A stretch of 64,000 nt of DNA from Vibrio sinus (GTDB taxonomy: Bacteria > Pseudomonadota > Gammaproteobacteria > Enterobacterales > Vibrionaceae), in contig NZ_JAMKMR010000008.1 of the NCBI RefSeq assembly GCF_023634645.1, forward strand, positions 124,001-188,000, read 5' to 3'. Shown here in pieces: positions 35,324-45,434 of this stretch; the first letter of the stretch is position 1, and each line of letters opens with the position of its first letter. A program made the translations under genes and the position numbers. The notes beneath the pieces are model-generated. The model saw only the letters and a list, made by a program, of their open reading frames with translations, did not search any database and was not told the origin of the DNA.

Positions 35324-36026
35324 TCTTCTTCGACCTTTTCCTGACAGATTTTTGCCTATTCTTTTGATACACCAGTGATCTCTTTTCTATCGCCTTTAAC
35401 TTTGTTCAGTTTCTAAAGTAGCCTGAACTCTAACTCGAGCACACCCCATCAACACGCGCTAGTGACTGTAATCATTCATCAGCGCACCCGGTAAGCAACT
35501 GAACACTAAAGAATAGAGATGCTCACTCCGATTGTGCATCATGCGTAAAACCACGCAAATGCCCAAGAAGTCACTTACATTCGAGCCACTTGCTGATTTT
35601 CCTGCGCTTTAAGATGTTGTTGATAAGGCTAAGTCAAGAGACAAAAAATGACCCATATTCCTTTCCATATATTTTTTCCAGCATCACTGATTACTACGTA
35701 TGTGACCCTAAAAGCGGGTCGCATACTTCATTCATATCCAAATTGGACAGTGATTTTGTATGCACTTATAACCATAAATTTGGGAGGGGGGTATATGATA
35801 CTAGCTCAGAATCAACACCTATTTGGGTATAGTATATTTGGAGTGGAACGTCTGTGGGCATTCTTAATGGTACTCGCGCATTGCCACTCAGCGAAATACA
35901 TCAGTTTAAGGAAATAATATAGCGGCATTTGAGCAATAGATACTCCAGTCAGCTCGTTATCGAGCATATCTGACGCAACTACTTCAGGACACTTAATTAA
36001 GGGATTCTAATAACCAACATCAAATT
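35324..36026. other. Poorly coding gap between the DUF4303-like gene and flhB
   Basis: About 700 bases in which the only candidate gene is a short hydrophobic frame (35648-35917). A GCTCGTTATCGAGC hairpin at 35952-35965 lies beyond the flhB stop but lacks a T-run. In other vibrios flhA would be expected next to flhB, so this gap marks a synteny break. Confidence 0.5.
35648..35917 (+). CDS. Possible small membrane protein
   Basis: 89 residues with three hydrophobic stretches (about 8-24, 33-52 and 66-80) and basic ends. A weak AAGAGA precedes the ATG. There is no recognised family, and two frames are open in the same place. It may be a real small membrane protein, a remnant, or chance. Confidence 0.3.
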   Translation: MTHIPFHIFFPASLITTYVTLKAGRILHSYPNWTVILYALITINLGGGYMILAQNQHLFGYSIFGVERLWAFLMVLAHCHSAKYISLRK

Positions 36027-37157
36027 CTAGTAGCGATAATTCGCCGGAATCGGGATGTTTTCTTGTTTTAGAATTGGTCGCTTACCCCCTTGTTTTCTGT
36101 ACTGTTTGAGCTGGAATACATAAGCCAGTATTTGCGCAACTGCGGTAAAAAGGCCGTCGGGAATTTCTTGCTCTAGCTCGGTGGTATGGTATAGAGCCCG
36201 CGCCAGAGCCGGAGCTGGGATCACATAGATATCATGCTCACGTGCCACTTCACGAATTTTCAGTGCCATATGATCGATGCCTTTTGCGATGACGACAGGG
36301 GCTTTATCAGTACTTTGGTTGTAGCGCAAGGCCACCGAGAAGTGCTCTGGGTTGGTGACGATCACATCGGCTTGTGGCACTTCGGCCATCATACGACGTT
36401 GAGCCGCTTCCCTTTGCAACATACGAATTCGGCCTTTGACTTCTGGTTTACCTTCAGTATCTTTGTATTCGTCTTTCACTTCTTGCTTAGTCATTTTTAG
36501 CTGATTCGCATGTTGCCAAATTTGAAACGGGATATCGATGGCTACGACAATAAGTAGCGAGCAGCTGATGAGCAAAATAAAGTCGAGCAATATATCAAGC
36601 GCATGAAAAATATTTTGCGGAAAAACGTCGAAGCTCAATTGAAACAAGTCAGCGGTCGCAGAATTGATAAGGTAAAACGCCATACCCGCCACTAAGGTGA
36701 CCTTGAGAATAGACTTAACCAGCTCAACCCAGCTTTGCAAACCAAACATTCGTTTTAATCCGCTCAGTGGGTTCATTTTAGACCATTTAGGCCTAGCAGC
36801 TTCAGCGGAAAAGCTGATCCCACCAACAGCCGCATTGCCTAAAGTCGCGGCGATAAACAGCATAACCAAAATCAATATTAGAGGTAAAACAAGATGCCCA
36901 AGCGAGCCGCCAATGATGTCGAAGAGCTTACTTGAATCAAATATCTCCTCACGACTCAAACTAAAAAGCCGACCCATCACGCTATAAAGTGCCTTGGCTA
37001 GCATAGTGCCAAACCACATCAGCGCAACGGCACCAGCGACCAATACCGATACCGAAGCTAACTCTTTAGAGCGTGCGACTTGCCCCTTTTCTTTTGCTTG
37101 TTGAAGCCGTCGGGGGGTCGCAGCTTCGGTGCGCTCTTGACCATCGGATTCAGCCAT
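36027..37157 (-). CDS. flhB: FlhB, flagellar export apparatus protein and substrate-specificity switch
   Basis: 376 residues from the ATG at 37157 (MAESDGQERTEAATPRRLQQ). Four membrane segments lie between residues about 33 and 210. The cytoplasmic FlhBC domain follows, with the autocleavage site N-P-E-H in VIVTNPEHFSVALRY near residue 270. The canonical site is N-P-T-H, so the third residue differs. FlhB switches export from rod/hook to filament substrates together with FliK. It is the last gene of the fliK-flhB unit; flhA does not follow. Confidence 0.96.
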   Translation of the reverse strand: MAESDGQERTEAATPRRLQQAKEKGQVARSKELASVSVLVAGAVALMWFGTMLAKALYSVMGRLFSLSREEIFDSSKLFDIIGGSLGHLVLPLILILVMLFIAATLGNAAVGGISFSAEAARPKWSKMNPLSGLKRMFGLQSWVELVKSILKVTLVAGMAFYLINSATADLFQLSFDVFPQNIFHALDILLDFILLISCSLLIVVAIDIPFQIWQHANQLKMTKQEVKDEYKDTEGKPEVKGRIRMLQREAAQRRMMAEVPQADVIVTNPEHFSVALRYNQSTDKAPVVIAKGIDHMALKIREVAREHDIYVIPAPALARALYHTTELEQEIPDGLFTAVAQILAYVFQLKQYRKQGGKRPILKQENIPIPANYRY

Positions 37158-37181
37158 TAGCACTCACCATCCACTTAGCAC

Positions 37182-37970
37182 TTAAGGTACACAGTTGATA
37201 CGAATAAATCGGCATACCTGCTCCTGCCCTTGATTCCAGAAAGTATCATACTGGCTATATAAGCCAGCCACGATATACCAACAAAGCAAGATCCCGACCA
37301 ACAATGCAAACGCAAAACCTAGGGAGAAGATATTCAATTGTGGAGCGGCTCGGGTCATAACACCAAATGACAAATTGATAGTCAGCAGGGCAATAATGCC
37401 CGATAGTGACATACTCAACGCCACTTTAAACATAATACCTAACCACAGAGCAAGTTCGCGAAAATCAATGGCATTGAGCGCTCCGGAACCAATCGGTAAC
37501 GTTTTAAAGCTCATCACGACCAAGTGCAGCATTTTTAAATGCCCATCGGTAGATAAAAAAAACATTGTGGCTAAGAACATAAACAGTTGACCTAACAAGG
37601 GCGTGTTTTGCCCATTGGCTGGGTCGACCATGGAAGCAAAGCCCAAACTCGACTGCATACCGAGAATTTGACCAAGTATGACAAAGGTTTGGATAATAAA
37701 TTGGGTCACCGTACCCATCGCCACACCAATAATGATCTGTTCAAGCAGAACTAGAAAACCATTGAACGACAACAGCTCAAGGTGTTGTGGAACAGCTGGG
37801 ATTGCCGGCATAACGGCAAAAGTAATCGCCAATCCCAAATACAACCGAATCCGATTGGAAACAAAGCGAGCACCGGTTACCGACATCACCATCAACATCG
37901 CAGCGATTCTGGTGTAGGGCCAAAAATAGTTAGCGATCCAATCGAGTATTACCGATGTTGGATATTCCAT
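37182..37970 (-). CDS. fliR: FliR, flagellar export gate protein
   Basis: 262 residues with about six hydrophobic segments. The N-terminal ANYFWPYTRIAAMLMVMSVTGARF and PANGQNTPLLGQLFMFLATM regions are typical of FliR. Together with FliP and FliQ it forms the helical core of the export gate. It lies 9 bases after fliQ and 24 before flhB. Confidence 0.96.
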   Translation of the reverse strand: MEYPTSVILDWIANYFWPYTRIAAMLMVMSVTGARFVSNRIRLYLGLAITFAVMPAIPAVPQHLELLSFNGFLVLLEQIIIGVAMGTVTQFIIQTFVILGQILGMQSSLGFASMVDPANGQNTPLLGQLFMFLATMFFLSTDGHLKMLHLVVMSFKTLPIGSGALNAIDFRELALWLGIMFKVALSMSLSGIIALLTINLSFGVMTRAAPQLNIFSLGFAFALLVGILLCWYIVAGLYSQYDTFWNQGQEQVCRFIRINCVP

Positions 37971-37979
37971 AGACTACCC

Positions 37980-38249
37980 TTAGTACAACACCTGAGGCAG
38001 TCGCTCAACCAAAGAAAAAAAGAACTCCATCAACATTCGCGTCATCCAGTGGCCAAACAACATAAGCGCCAATAAAGTGACGACAAGACGGGGCAAAAAG
38101 CTCAATGTTTGTTCGTTGATTGAGGTGGCCGCTTGAAAAACAGCGACAATCAAACCCACCAGCAAGCTTGGGATAATAATGGCGCACACCATAATGAGCA
38201 CTATCCACAAGGCTTCTCGGAATAACTCAACAAACATTTCTGGTGTCAT
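37980..38249 (-). CDS. fliQ: FliQ, flagellar export gate protein
   Basis: 89 residues with two membrane helices (about 15-37 and 50-72) and the conserved MTPEMFVELFREAL start, followed by the LVGLIVAVFQAATSINEQTL family signature. Four copies join FliP and FliR in the export gate. It is in the fliO-P-Q-R-flhB run. Confidence 0.97.
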   Translation of the reverse strand: MTPEMFVELFREALWIVLIMVCAIIIPSLLVGLIVAVFQAATSINEQTLSFLPRLVVTLLALMLFGHWMTRMLMEFFFSLVERLPQVLY

Positions 38250-38261
38250 GAGCCCTCCTCA

Positions 38262-39104
38262 CTACAACGCAAAACTGCCTGCAAGGGTAGATAGAATCAA
38301 GTTCCATCCATCCACTAACACAAACAGCATTAACTTAAACGGCAATGAAACAATCATGGGTGACAGCATCATCATACCCATAGCCATCAGAACGGATGCT
38401 ACTACTAAATCAATGATGAGAAACGGTAAGAACAGCATAAAGCCAATTTGGAAAGCCGTTTTTAGCTCTGAGGTAATAAACGCGGGAATCAGCACCGCCA
38501 AGGACACCTCTGATGGATCTTTCGCCTTAGAGCCAGAAATATTCACAAACGTTTCTAAATCCTTCAAGCGTGTTTGCTTGAGCATGAAGGCTTTCATCGG
38601 CTGCTGAGCCTGATCAAAAGCAGCTTTGGCCGAAATTTTTTCTTGAATATAAGGCTGGATTGCCCGCTCGTTGATTTTGCTAAACACAGGCGACATGATG
38701 AAAAAGGTGAGAAACAGGGCAATACCAACAATCACTTGGTTTGAAGGAGTTTGTTGTAAGCCCATCGCCTGTCGCAAAATCGACATGACGATTACAATAC
38801 GTGTAAATGAGGTCATGAGAATGACCAAAGCCGGCAAAAAGCCCAGCATGGTCATCAAGGCAAGTATTTGCAGGTTGATGGAATATTCTTCGCTACCATC
38901 CGGGTTAGTGGTGAGCGTCAGTGCTGGGATCCCAGCTCCAAACGAAGATCCCGATGCTACTGTTTTGCTTGCGCCAGTGTCACTTTGCATGGCAACGGTT
39001 GTGGATGTTTGATTGGCTAGGTCGTCAGCGGCGAAGCTCACGATGGAGAAAAGGCACAGCGTCAAAAATACGATAAAACTTAAGGCATGGCTAGGTTTGA
39101 TCAT
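38262..39104 (-). CDS. fliP: FliP, flagellar export gate protein
   Basis: 280 residues from the ATG at 39104 ([20 protein letters not shown]), which gives the cleavable signal peptide typical of FliP; a longer frame upstream runs inside fliO and is not conserved. Family signatures are [19 protein letters not shown] and [20 protein letters not shown]. Five copies form the body of the export gate. The start overlaps the end of fliO by 14 bases. Confidence 0.95.
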   Translation of the reverse strand: MIKPSHALSFIVFLTLCLFSIVSFAADDLANQTSTTVAMQSDTGASKTVASGSSFGAGIPALTLTTNPDGSEEYSINLQILALMTMLGFLPALVILMTSFTRIVIVMSILRQAMGLQQTPSNQVIVGIALFLTFFIMSPVFSKINERAIQPYIQEKISAKAAFDQAQQPMKAFMLKQTRLKDLETFVNISGSKAKDPSEVSLAVLIPAFITSELKTAFQIGFMLFLPFLIIDLVVASVLMAMGMMMLSPMIVSLPFKLMLFVLVDGWNLILSTLAGSFAL

Positions 39105-39492
39105 TCTTTTTAAATAGCTGGGAAAACTGAGTAGAAAACGAGCTACTCTCCAACTCCTCCTGAGTAAGTGGCTTGTCCAATTTAGATATGAGCTGAATAG
39201 ATTGGGTCGTGACACCAACAAGATATTGCTCATCTCCAGCCTGAATAATCATAATACGCTCTTTCGCCCCCACCGGAAGTTGACGAACTACGCATAATCC
39301 TTTTTGGTTGACTAAATTCGGTACTTTCATACGCTTAAGCAGCCAAGCTAACACTAGTATGAAAACGATAACGAACAAAAGCGACCCTAATGTGGTCGCT
39401 AAATCGAGTTGTTTACCTGTTGTCTCAGTGGCTGCTTCTGAGGCTTGGGCAAGAGCCGGGACAAACAACAGCCCCGATAAAGAATACTTCAT
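39091..39492 (-). CDS. fliO: FliO, flagellar export gate assembly protein
   Basis: 133 residues: a signal-like N-terminus, one membrane helix at about 31-50 ([18 protein letters not shown]) and a cytoplasmic domain with [20 protein letters not shown]. FliO helps assemble the FliP ring. It lies 3 bases after fliN. Confidence 0.95.
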   Translation of the reverse strand: MKYSLSGLLFVPALAQASEAATETTGKQLDLATTLGSLLFVIVFILVLAWLLKRMKVPNLVNQKGLCVVRQLPVGAKERIMIIQAGDEQYLVGVTTQSIQLISKLDKPLTQEELESSSFSTQFSQLFKKNDQT

Positions 39493-39495
39493 GGT

Positions 39496-39915
39496 TTACC
39501 TAAGCTTTTTAATACGTTCAGTTTGGCTAATCACATCGGTTAAGCGTATCCCGAATTTATCATTTACCACAACCACTTCGCCGTGAGCAATCAATGTACC
39601 GTTGACGAGAACATCTAACGATTCACCAGCGACGCGCTCTAGCTCTACCACTGAGCCTTGGTTGAGCTGCAATAGGTTCCTAATGCTGATCTGCGAACGC
39701 CCCACTTCCATCGAAATCGTTACTGGGATATCGAGTATGGTATCGAGCTTTTGCCGCTCATCTTCTGAAATTGGCGACGCGGTATCTTTAAGCTCATCTA
39801 AAGGTGCAGCTAATACTTCATCAACGTCCACTTCAGGTGCATCTGGGTCTTCCCCTAAAGCCGCAGCCCATTCGTCCGCTAGCTTTTGATCATCATTTTC
39901 ATCGGTCGGTTCCAT
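39496..39915 (-). CDS. fliN: FliN, flagellar motor switch protein
   Basis: 139 residues. The first 60 residues are acidic and variable; the SpoA domain (about 65-135) has IPVTISMEVGRSQISIRNLL and FGIRLTDV. FliN forms the lower C-ring and binds CheY-P and FliH. It lies 12 bases after fliM. Confidence 0.97.
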   Translation of the reverse strand: MEPTDENDDQKLADEWAAALGEDPDAPEVDVDEVLAAPLDELKDTASPISEDERQKLDTILDIPVTISMEVGRSQISIRNLLQLNQGSVVELERVAGESLDVLVNGTLIAHGEVVVVNDKFGIRLTDVISQTERIKKLR

Positions 39916-39927
39916 TCCTTACACCTT

Positions 39928-40977
39928 TTATTCTTCGTCATCACCTTGATCTTCCTCGAACTCAGACATGATGTCTTTGCCTAGGAAGGCAATGTCGGTT
40001 TTTACAACATCAGGACGTTTGATTTTTTCTGACACTTGAACCGCTAGGTTCTCGCCTGAACGCCCCATTTTTACTCTAAACGTCGGTAATTCTTCTACAA
40101 ACATGGTCGCATGCTCTGGCATAGCAACGGGAATAACGTCTCCTGATTGCAACTCCATCAAATCTCGTAGTGACATGTCATGTTCAAGCAAGTTAACTCG
40201 AAAATCGACGGGAACATCCATGATTTCTTCACGTAACGCCGAGCTCCAACGAACATCGGTTTCCATCTTGTCCGATTGCACACCCGCATCCAATAATTCA
40301 CGAATAGGCTCGACCATGGAATATGGCATGACAACGTGGAAGTCCCCGCCGCCACCATCCACTTCAATGTGAAATGAACTCACTACTATCACTTCAGTCG
40401 GGCTAACAATATTGGCCATACTTGGGTTAACTTCTGAATCTAAGTACTCAAACTCAACCCCCATGACGGGTGACCATGCTTCTTTGTAGTCCTCAAATAC
40501 GATTTTAAGCAATAACTGAACAATTCTTCGTTCAGTGGGCGTGAATTCTCGCCCTTCAATCCGGGCATGAAACCGGCCGTCGCCACCAAAAAAGTTCTCC
40601 ACCAAAATAAACACCAGCCTGGCTTCCATGGTAATTAGCGCGGTGCCTTTTAACGGCCTAAATCTCACCATGTTAAGACTGGTTGGGACATACAGGGTGT
40701 TTTGGTATTCACCAAATTTCATCATTTGTACGCCATTGATGGACACCTCAGCTTGCTTACGAAGCATGTTAAACAAGCTAATTCGTAGGTGCCGTGCAAA
40801 ACGTTCATTGATAAGCTCCAGGGTCGGCATGCGACCACGGACGATTCTGTCTTGCGAGGAGAAGTCAAAATTAGTGGCATCGTCATTGACTACCTCAGTT
40901 TCTTCTTCGCCGTCCTCAACATCATCGACTCCATGAAGCAGAGCATCAATTTCGTCTTGGCTTAATAAATCAGTCAC
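39928..40977 (-). CDS. fliM: FliM, flagellar motor switch protein
   Basis: 349 residues. The N-terminal CheY-binding peptide LLSQDEIDALL is intact; the CheC-like middle domain contains NLVRFRPLKG-type residues (MVRFRPLKGTALITMEARLV); the C-terminal SpoA domain lies at about 255-325. FliM links FliG to FliN and receives CheY-P. It is 7 bases from fliL. Confidence 0.97.
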   Translation of the reverse strand: MTDLLSQDEIDALLHGVDDVEDGEEETEVVNDDATNFDFSSQDRIVRGRMPTLELINERFARHLRISLFNMLRKQAEVSINGVQMMKFGEYQNTLYVPTSLNMVRFRPLKGTALITMEARLVFILVENFFGGDGRFHARIEGREFTPTERRIVQLLLKIVFEDYKEAWSPVMGVEFEYLDSEVNPSMANIVSPTEVIVVSSFHIEVDGGGGDFHVVMPYSMVEPIRELLDAGVQSDKMETDVRWSSALREEIMDVPVDFRVNLLEHDMSLRDLMELQSGDVIPVAMPEHATMFVEELPTFRVKMGRSGENLAVQVSEKIKRPDVVKTDIAFLGKDIMSEFEEDQGDDEE

Positions 40978-40984
40978 GAATCAC

Positions 40985-41485
40985 CTATTGAATGACAAAG
41001 TCGGTAAATAATACTCTTTCAATCACCGGCTTACCGACAGCCCGGTTCAAACTCGCTTTAATATCTTCCGTCGCTTTATCTCTAAGCTCGACACGTCCGG
41101 TCGCGGTTCTTAGCTGCTCTACGGTCGCGGAAGCAAAAGTACCGAGCAGCGAACTTTCAATCAACGGAGAGTGATATCTGGCTAAATCTTCGTTCTCAAT
41201 ACCCCGAACCATAAGTTGAACCTTAATTTGCACCAACCGATCTCTTTTATCCCCGGTAACGTTGAATAAAAAAGGCTGAGGTATGTTCACATAAGCAACC
41301 GGGTTAACAGGTACCGCAGCTTTCTCTTGCTCCGCTTCTGCCGCTTCCGGTGATTCGTCTGACGATCCCAACATAAAGAAGGCACCCGCACCTCCCGCTA
41401 TTAGCACCACCACAACCACAATAATTAGAATGAGTTTACTTTTTCCACCACCAGCTTCCGCTGCTTCATTTTCTTCGTCCGCCAT
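40985..41485 (-). CDS. fliL: FliL, flagellar basal-body-associated protein
   Basis: 166 residues from the ATG at 41485 (MADEENEAAEAGGG), chosen because a GAG lies about 7 bases upstream; the ATG two codons earlier is also possible. One membrane helix (about 18-38, LILIIVVVVVLIAGGAGAFF) and a periplasmic stomatin-like domain follow. FliL rings the stator and supports motor torque, and is important for polar flagella of vibrios. It follows fliK by 31 bases. Confidence 0.93.
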   Translation of the reverse strand: MADEENEAAEAGGGKSKLILIIVVVVVLIAGGAGAFFMLGSSDESPEAAEAEQEKAAVPVNPVAYVNIPQPFLFNVTGDKRDRLVQIKVQLMVRGIENEDLARYHSPLIESSLLGTFASATVEQLRTATGRVELRDKATEDIKASLNRAVGKPVIERVLFTDFVIQ

Positions 41486-41516
41486 AACCATCTCTATCTT
41501 TTGGTTTTTTCATAGT

Positions 41517-43532
41517 TTAAGCGTAATAACTGATTCCATCACGTTTTGAGGTTACATTCAGATCAAGATTGACGCCTGCTTCAAGATTTTCATCTTCAGC
41601 GCCACCATTGCCTTCGATTCCCTGAGAGAAACCTCCCTCACTAGACGCCGTATAGCGTTGCTGCTGACCAGCACTTTGCTGTTGAACCGACGTATCACCA
41701 AGTTGAACGCCTTGTTGAGACAACATCTCCCGTAGCCTAGGTAAAGATTGTTCAATAGCATCACGGGCTTGATGGTTGGCAACGGTAAAGTGTACACCCG
41801 CTCCCTCACCATTCATGTGCAGCCGTATTTGCAGTCGACCTAGCTCGGGTGGGTCCAAGCGAATGTCGATATTCTTTAAATTCTTCGACATCATCATATG
41901 GACTTTTTCTGCCATCTGATCGCTCACATTGTCACGTGTCAGCTGAAGGGGGCTGTTCACAGCTTGGCTTGAATCAGCACGCAAGCTATTAACACCTCCA
42001 CCACCTTGTTGGCCGCTAGCACCCGCTATTTGATTAGCAAGGCCCGATGAGTCTTTGCCGTCTCGAACCATTTGCCCATCAAGCAAGTTGTCTCCCGATT
42101 TCGCAGACAACGCCGTTCTCAACGCCGCTTGACTACCCATTTGCTGATGAGCGACATTAACAGCGGCAGGCGTCGCAGCTAATGCCGCTAAATGCTGTAG
42201 CTGTGTCGGGTTTATTTCTGCATTATGGGGGATTGCTGGCGTGATGGCTTTGTCTAAGTTCATGTGTGCCATAGGCTGTGCATTTAGCGCTTGTTGCACG
42301 GATTGCGCCAAATGAACTTGCTGAGCTTTCGAATGATGCTGGACATTATTCAGCATAGCGTCGGGCAAAAAATCCGATTTCAGCGTTGTGGGTTGCCCTT
42401 GCACAGGTGCAAACATCTCTGGAGAGACTTGTTTGGCCGCTTCTGGCTTCATTTCCGATTGAGTAACAATAGGCTGAGACATGTTCAGCATGTCTTTACT
42501 TAACCTTGACGCCTGTTCTGCTTTGGCACTATTTAATACTTGCTGTTGTTTTGCGGCGATAAGCGCGTGTTCATCTACGAGTTCATCAGTTAATGAGGTC
42601 ACACCTGCCTGCAAAGTAGCCTGCGGAGCGAAATTAGAAACCATGTTTTCTGATACGGCAATATCACTTGCCTGTGTTGATGGTTTGTTTTTTCCGCTTT
42701 GTTCGTCCAGCTCAGTGACTGCCTTGATAACATGAAGATTGTCTTTAGTTTGTGCATCTGTACTAGATTCTTGCATAGAGCGCCAAGCAATATGTTCTGG
42801 AACCGTATCACTTTTTTGCGCAGTAGCTTGATCAATTCCACTGGCAACATCAGTTGCCTTTGCACCTTGATTAGACAAAGACTGGGAGTTTTGTTCCACT
42901 GTTTCTGCATCGGCGATTTGCGTGGTTAACGGTGGTTTAGGTGATGAGTCTTCTTCAGCCTGAACCACCAGCTGGGCAGACGTTCCCTGATTTTTATCCT
43001 GCATCGTCGCGTGAGGCTGGATATCTTCCATAGGCAAGTTATTGCCGTTTTTCGTTTTAAGAGACTCTGTCGCATCATTTAGTTTTGCCAGTATTTCATC
43101 ACCATCATTCATCACCTGAGAGGAGTAAAATTCTGTGCCTTTGGATAATGAAGCAAGTGGCTCTTCGGATGCATCGTCACTCTGGACTTTACTAAGTAGT
43201 GAATCTGACAAGGTTTCCGTATTGACATCATCCACTTCGACGTCCGATACTCCCTCATCTGAGAGCAGTTCGCTTTTTAGCAACGCATCAACCGAATCCT
43301 CTCCTGTAGTAGCGGCAATTTGATCACTTGCATCAACTTCAGATTCTGGCGAGACCTTATTGGATTTGCTCTCACCAAGGATGAATGCGGCTAGTTTGGA
43401 GAAAAAGCCTTCTTCAGCTTCCCCAACCTCGGTGGACTCTGCTGAGATTTCCCCAACCTCTCCAATGACTTTGCTGGCTTTCGGACTATCGGTAGCAGTG
43501 GTTAAGTTAACGTTCATACTGATAACACTCAT
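41517..43532 (-). CDS. fliK: FliK, flagellar hook-length control protein
   Basis: 671 residues, long and low in conservation over the first 540, rich in Gln, Ser, Ala and Thr as expected for an extended ruler. The C-terminal substrate-switching domain (about 545-640) is clear, with NIDIRLDPPELGRLQIRLHM and LREMLSQQGVQLGDTSV. FliK measures hook length and acts on FlhB. The start at 43532 lacks a good RBS; the ATG at 43517 (MNVNLTTATD) is an alternative. A sigma-54 promoter candidate lies just upstream, so fliK heads its own unit. Confidence 0.93.
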   Translation of the reverse strand: MSVISMNVNLTTATDSPKASKVIGEVGEISAESTEVGEAEEGFFSKLAAFILGESKSNKVSPESEVDASDQIAATTGEDSVDALLKSELLSDEGVSDVEVDDVNTETLSDSLLSKVQSDDASEEPLASLSKGTEFYSSQVMNDGDEILAKLNDATESLKTKNGNNLPMEDIQPHATMQDKNQGTSAQLVVQAEEDSSPKPPLTTQIADAETVEQNSQSLSNQGAKATDVASGIDQATAQKSDTVPEHIAWRSMQESSTDAQTKDNLHVIKAVTELDEQSGKNKPSTQASDIAVSENMVSNFAPQATLQAGVTSLTDELVDEHALIAAKQQQVLNSAKAEQASRLSKDMLNMSQPIVTQSEMKPEAAKQVSPEMFAPVQGQPTTLKSDFLPDAMLNNVQHHSKAQQVHLAQSVQQALNAQPMAHMNLDKAITPAIPHNAEINPTQLQHLAALAATPAAVNVAHQQMGSQAALRTALSAKSGDNLLDGQMVRDGKDSSGLANQIAGASGQQGGGGVNSLRADSSQAVNSPLQLTRDNVSDQMAEKVHMMMSKNLKNIDIRLDPPELGRLQIRLHMNGEGAGVHFTVANHQARDAIEQSLPRLREMLSQQGVQLGDTSVQQQSAGQQQRYTASSEGGFSQGIEGNGGAEDENLEAGVNLDLNVTSKRDGISYYA

Positions 43533-43607
43533 TCAAATAGTGAAGTTCGCCGCCTTTACTGTCTCTATGCTCCAACTACAGATTTCAACGACCGTTAGCC
43601 GAATCAA

Positions 43608-43623
43608 TGCAAAAAGTGAACCA
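43608..43623 (-). promoter_or_regulatory. Sigma-54 promoter candidate of the fliK-flhB unit
   Basis: On the minus strand TGGTTCACTTTTTGCA has the GG of the -24 and the GC of the -12 element with the exact TGG-N8-TTGCA spacing. It sits between the fliJ stop and fliK, about 75 bases before the fliK start. The -24 box is weaker than in the other two flagellar promoters here. Confidence 0.65.
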
Positions 43624-43648
43624 TATTTAAGGTATGCACTAGTTTGAA

Positions 43649-44101
43649 TTATCGTTTAGATGCCTGAATGGTGCGCCTGGCGTACATAATGGTGGAAAAT
43701 TCGTCCAGTTGTTTCTGCTCTTGCCGTTCAATTTGTTGGCTCTTTTCTTTCTGCCTTTTTTCTATTAACCATTGATATGAGCGGCGCTGTTTTCGCATCT
43801 CCAACCAATGAGATTCGCAGTTGTCGACTTGGTTTTTAAAATGCTCTTCTGCTTCTTTCTGCTTCTTCAGTGTTTCATCTAACTGAGTCAAAAAGCGATT
43901 AAGGTGGGAATATTGACTTGCGGTGAGTCCATCCATTCCTCTCTGTACTAACTGGGCGCAATAATCTAATCGGTACTGTTCAATTTGAGACAATTGCACA
44001 TAGTAATCTTCCAGCTCATTGCGTGCTTTGCTCAGTGAAAGCACGGCGTCTTTTTCACATTCTTGCGCCTGACCTAGCAAAAATTCGAGCGTATTTTCCA
44101 T
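43649..44101 (-). CDS. fliJ: FliJ, flagellar export chaperone
   Basis: 150 residues, almost entirely charged coiled coil (EFLLGQAQECEKDAVLSLSK, RRSYQWLIEKRQKEKSQQIE). FliJ fits into the FliI hexamer and couples it to FlhA. It lies 7 bases after fliI and ends the fliE-fliJ unit; a sigma-54 promoter follows. Confidence 0.94.
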   Translation of the reverse strand: MENTLEFLLGQAQECEKDAVLSLSKARNELEDYYVQLSQIEQYRLDYCAQLVQRGMDGLTASQYSHLNRFLTQLDETLKKQKEAEEHFKNQVDNCESHWLEMRKQRRSYQWLIEKRQKEKSQQIERQEQKQLDEFSTIMYARRTIQASKR

Positions 44102-44108
44102 AAGTTAG

Positions 44109-45434
44109 CTACTCTTCTGGCTGTAAGATGCTTTTCAACATGTTTACGCACATATCATAGGGAACACTTTCTTGCATATGCTGCTGCAAATATTGGTCGA
44201 TTTTGGGTTTGAGGGTGAATGCGCTATCGATAGCTGGGTCCGTGCCTAGTTTATACGCACCAATAGACACCAAATCCTGATTCTTACGGCATATCGACAA
44301 GACTTGTCTTACTGCCTTAGACATCAACATATGCTCTTCAGATACAATTTGAGGCATCACCCGACTGACGGACTTCTCTACATCAATTGCGGGATAATGG
44401 CCCGCATCGGCAAGCTCTCTCGATAGCACTACGTGACCATCAAGTATCGCTCTTGCGGCATCTGCGATAGGGTCTTGCAGATCGTCACCTTCGGTTAATA
44501 CGGTGAAAAATGCCGTAATCGAGCCTTTGCCTTCTCCACCATTGCCTGCTCGCTCAACCAATGCGGGTAACTTAGCAAACACGGAAGGTGGATAACCTTT
44601 GGTTGCTGGAGGCTCGCCAACAGACAAGGCGATTTCACGTTGTGCTTGGGCAAATCTGGTTAATGAATCCATTAGCAATAAAACATCCAAGCCCTGATCA
44701 CGGAAGTATTCCGCTATCGTTAATGCGGTTTGGCATCCTTTCAATCTCATAAGCGGAGAGGAGTCTGCTGGAGCGGCAACCACCACAGAGCGCTGGCGAC
44801 CATCAACACCTAAAATTTCCTCGATGAACTCTTTTACCTCTCGGCCACGCTCACCCACTAATCCAACCACCACTACTTGCGCGGTTGTACCACGAGTCAT
44901 CATGCCTAACGTAACGGACTTACCCACTCCAGACCCTGCAAACAAACCTATACGTTGGCCTTTACCGACACTCAGTAATCCATTCATCGCTTTTAAACCC
45001 ACATCCAAGGGCTCAGAGATGGGTTTTCGCATTAATGGGTTAATCGGCTCAGAGTTGAAGGTAGCGTGATGATCGGTGTAAATAGGACCGAGATCATCAA
45101 GTGGATTACCGACCCCATCAATGACCCTTCCGAGTAACTCCATACCCACAGGTAAGCCAGCTTCCGTTGTTAATGGAGTAACTTTTGCGCCAGGAAGTAC
45201 ACCAGTAATTTGCTCACTCGGCATAAGAAACAAATTATCGCCTGAAAAGCCAACCACCTCAGCTTCCATTTCACCGGACATAGTCTCAACTAAACAAAGG
45301 CTGCCAATAGGTGCTCTGCACCCCGTAGCTTCAAGCGTCAACCCCACCACTCTCACCAGCTTTCCTGAGGCAACAGGCCGCCCTTTCAATCCTTGGATTT
45401 TGTATTGACCGAGTCTATCCGCTAACGCCAGCAT
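44109..45434 (-). CDS. fliI: FliI, flagellum-specific export ATPase
   Basis: 441 residues. Walker A is [13 protein letters not shown] (about 165-177), Walker [18 protein letters not shown] (about 250), and the family motif [18 protein letters not shown] follows. It is the F1-beta-like hexameric ATPase of the export apparatus and is held by FliH. Its ATG shares one base with the fliH stop. Confidence 0.98.
   Translation of the reverse strand: MLALADRLGQYKIQGLKGRPVASGKLVRVVGLTLEATGCRAPIGSLCLVETMSGEMEAEVVGFSGDNLFLMPSEQITGVLPGAKVTPLTTEAGLPVGMELLGRVIDGVGNPLDDLGPIYTDHHATFNSEPINPLMRKPISEPLDVGLKAMNGLLSVGKGQRIGLFAGSGVGKSVTLGMMTRGTTAQVVVVGLVGERGREVKEFIEEILGVDGRQRSVVVAAPADSSPLMRLKGCQTALTIAEYFRDQGLDVLLLMDSLTRFAQAQREIALSVGEPPATKGYPPSVFAKLPALVERAGNGGEGKGSITAFFTVLTEGDDLQDPIADAARAILDGHVVLSRELADAGHYPAIDVEKSVSRVMPQIVSEEHMLMSKAVRQVLSICRKNQDLVSIGAYKLGTDPAIDSAFTLKPKIDQYLQQHMQESVPYDMCVNMLKSILQPEE

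Noticed and set aside
35590..35832. 80-codon frame overlapping the small hydrophobic frame at 35648
   Set aside because: No RBS and mixed composition; at most one of the two frames could be real, and the 35648 frame is the more plausible.
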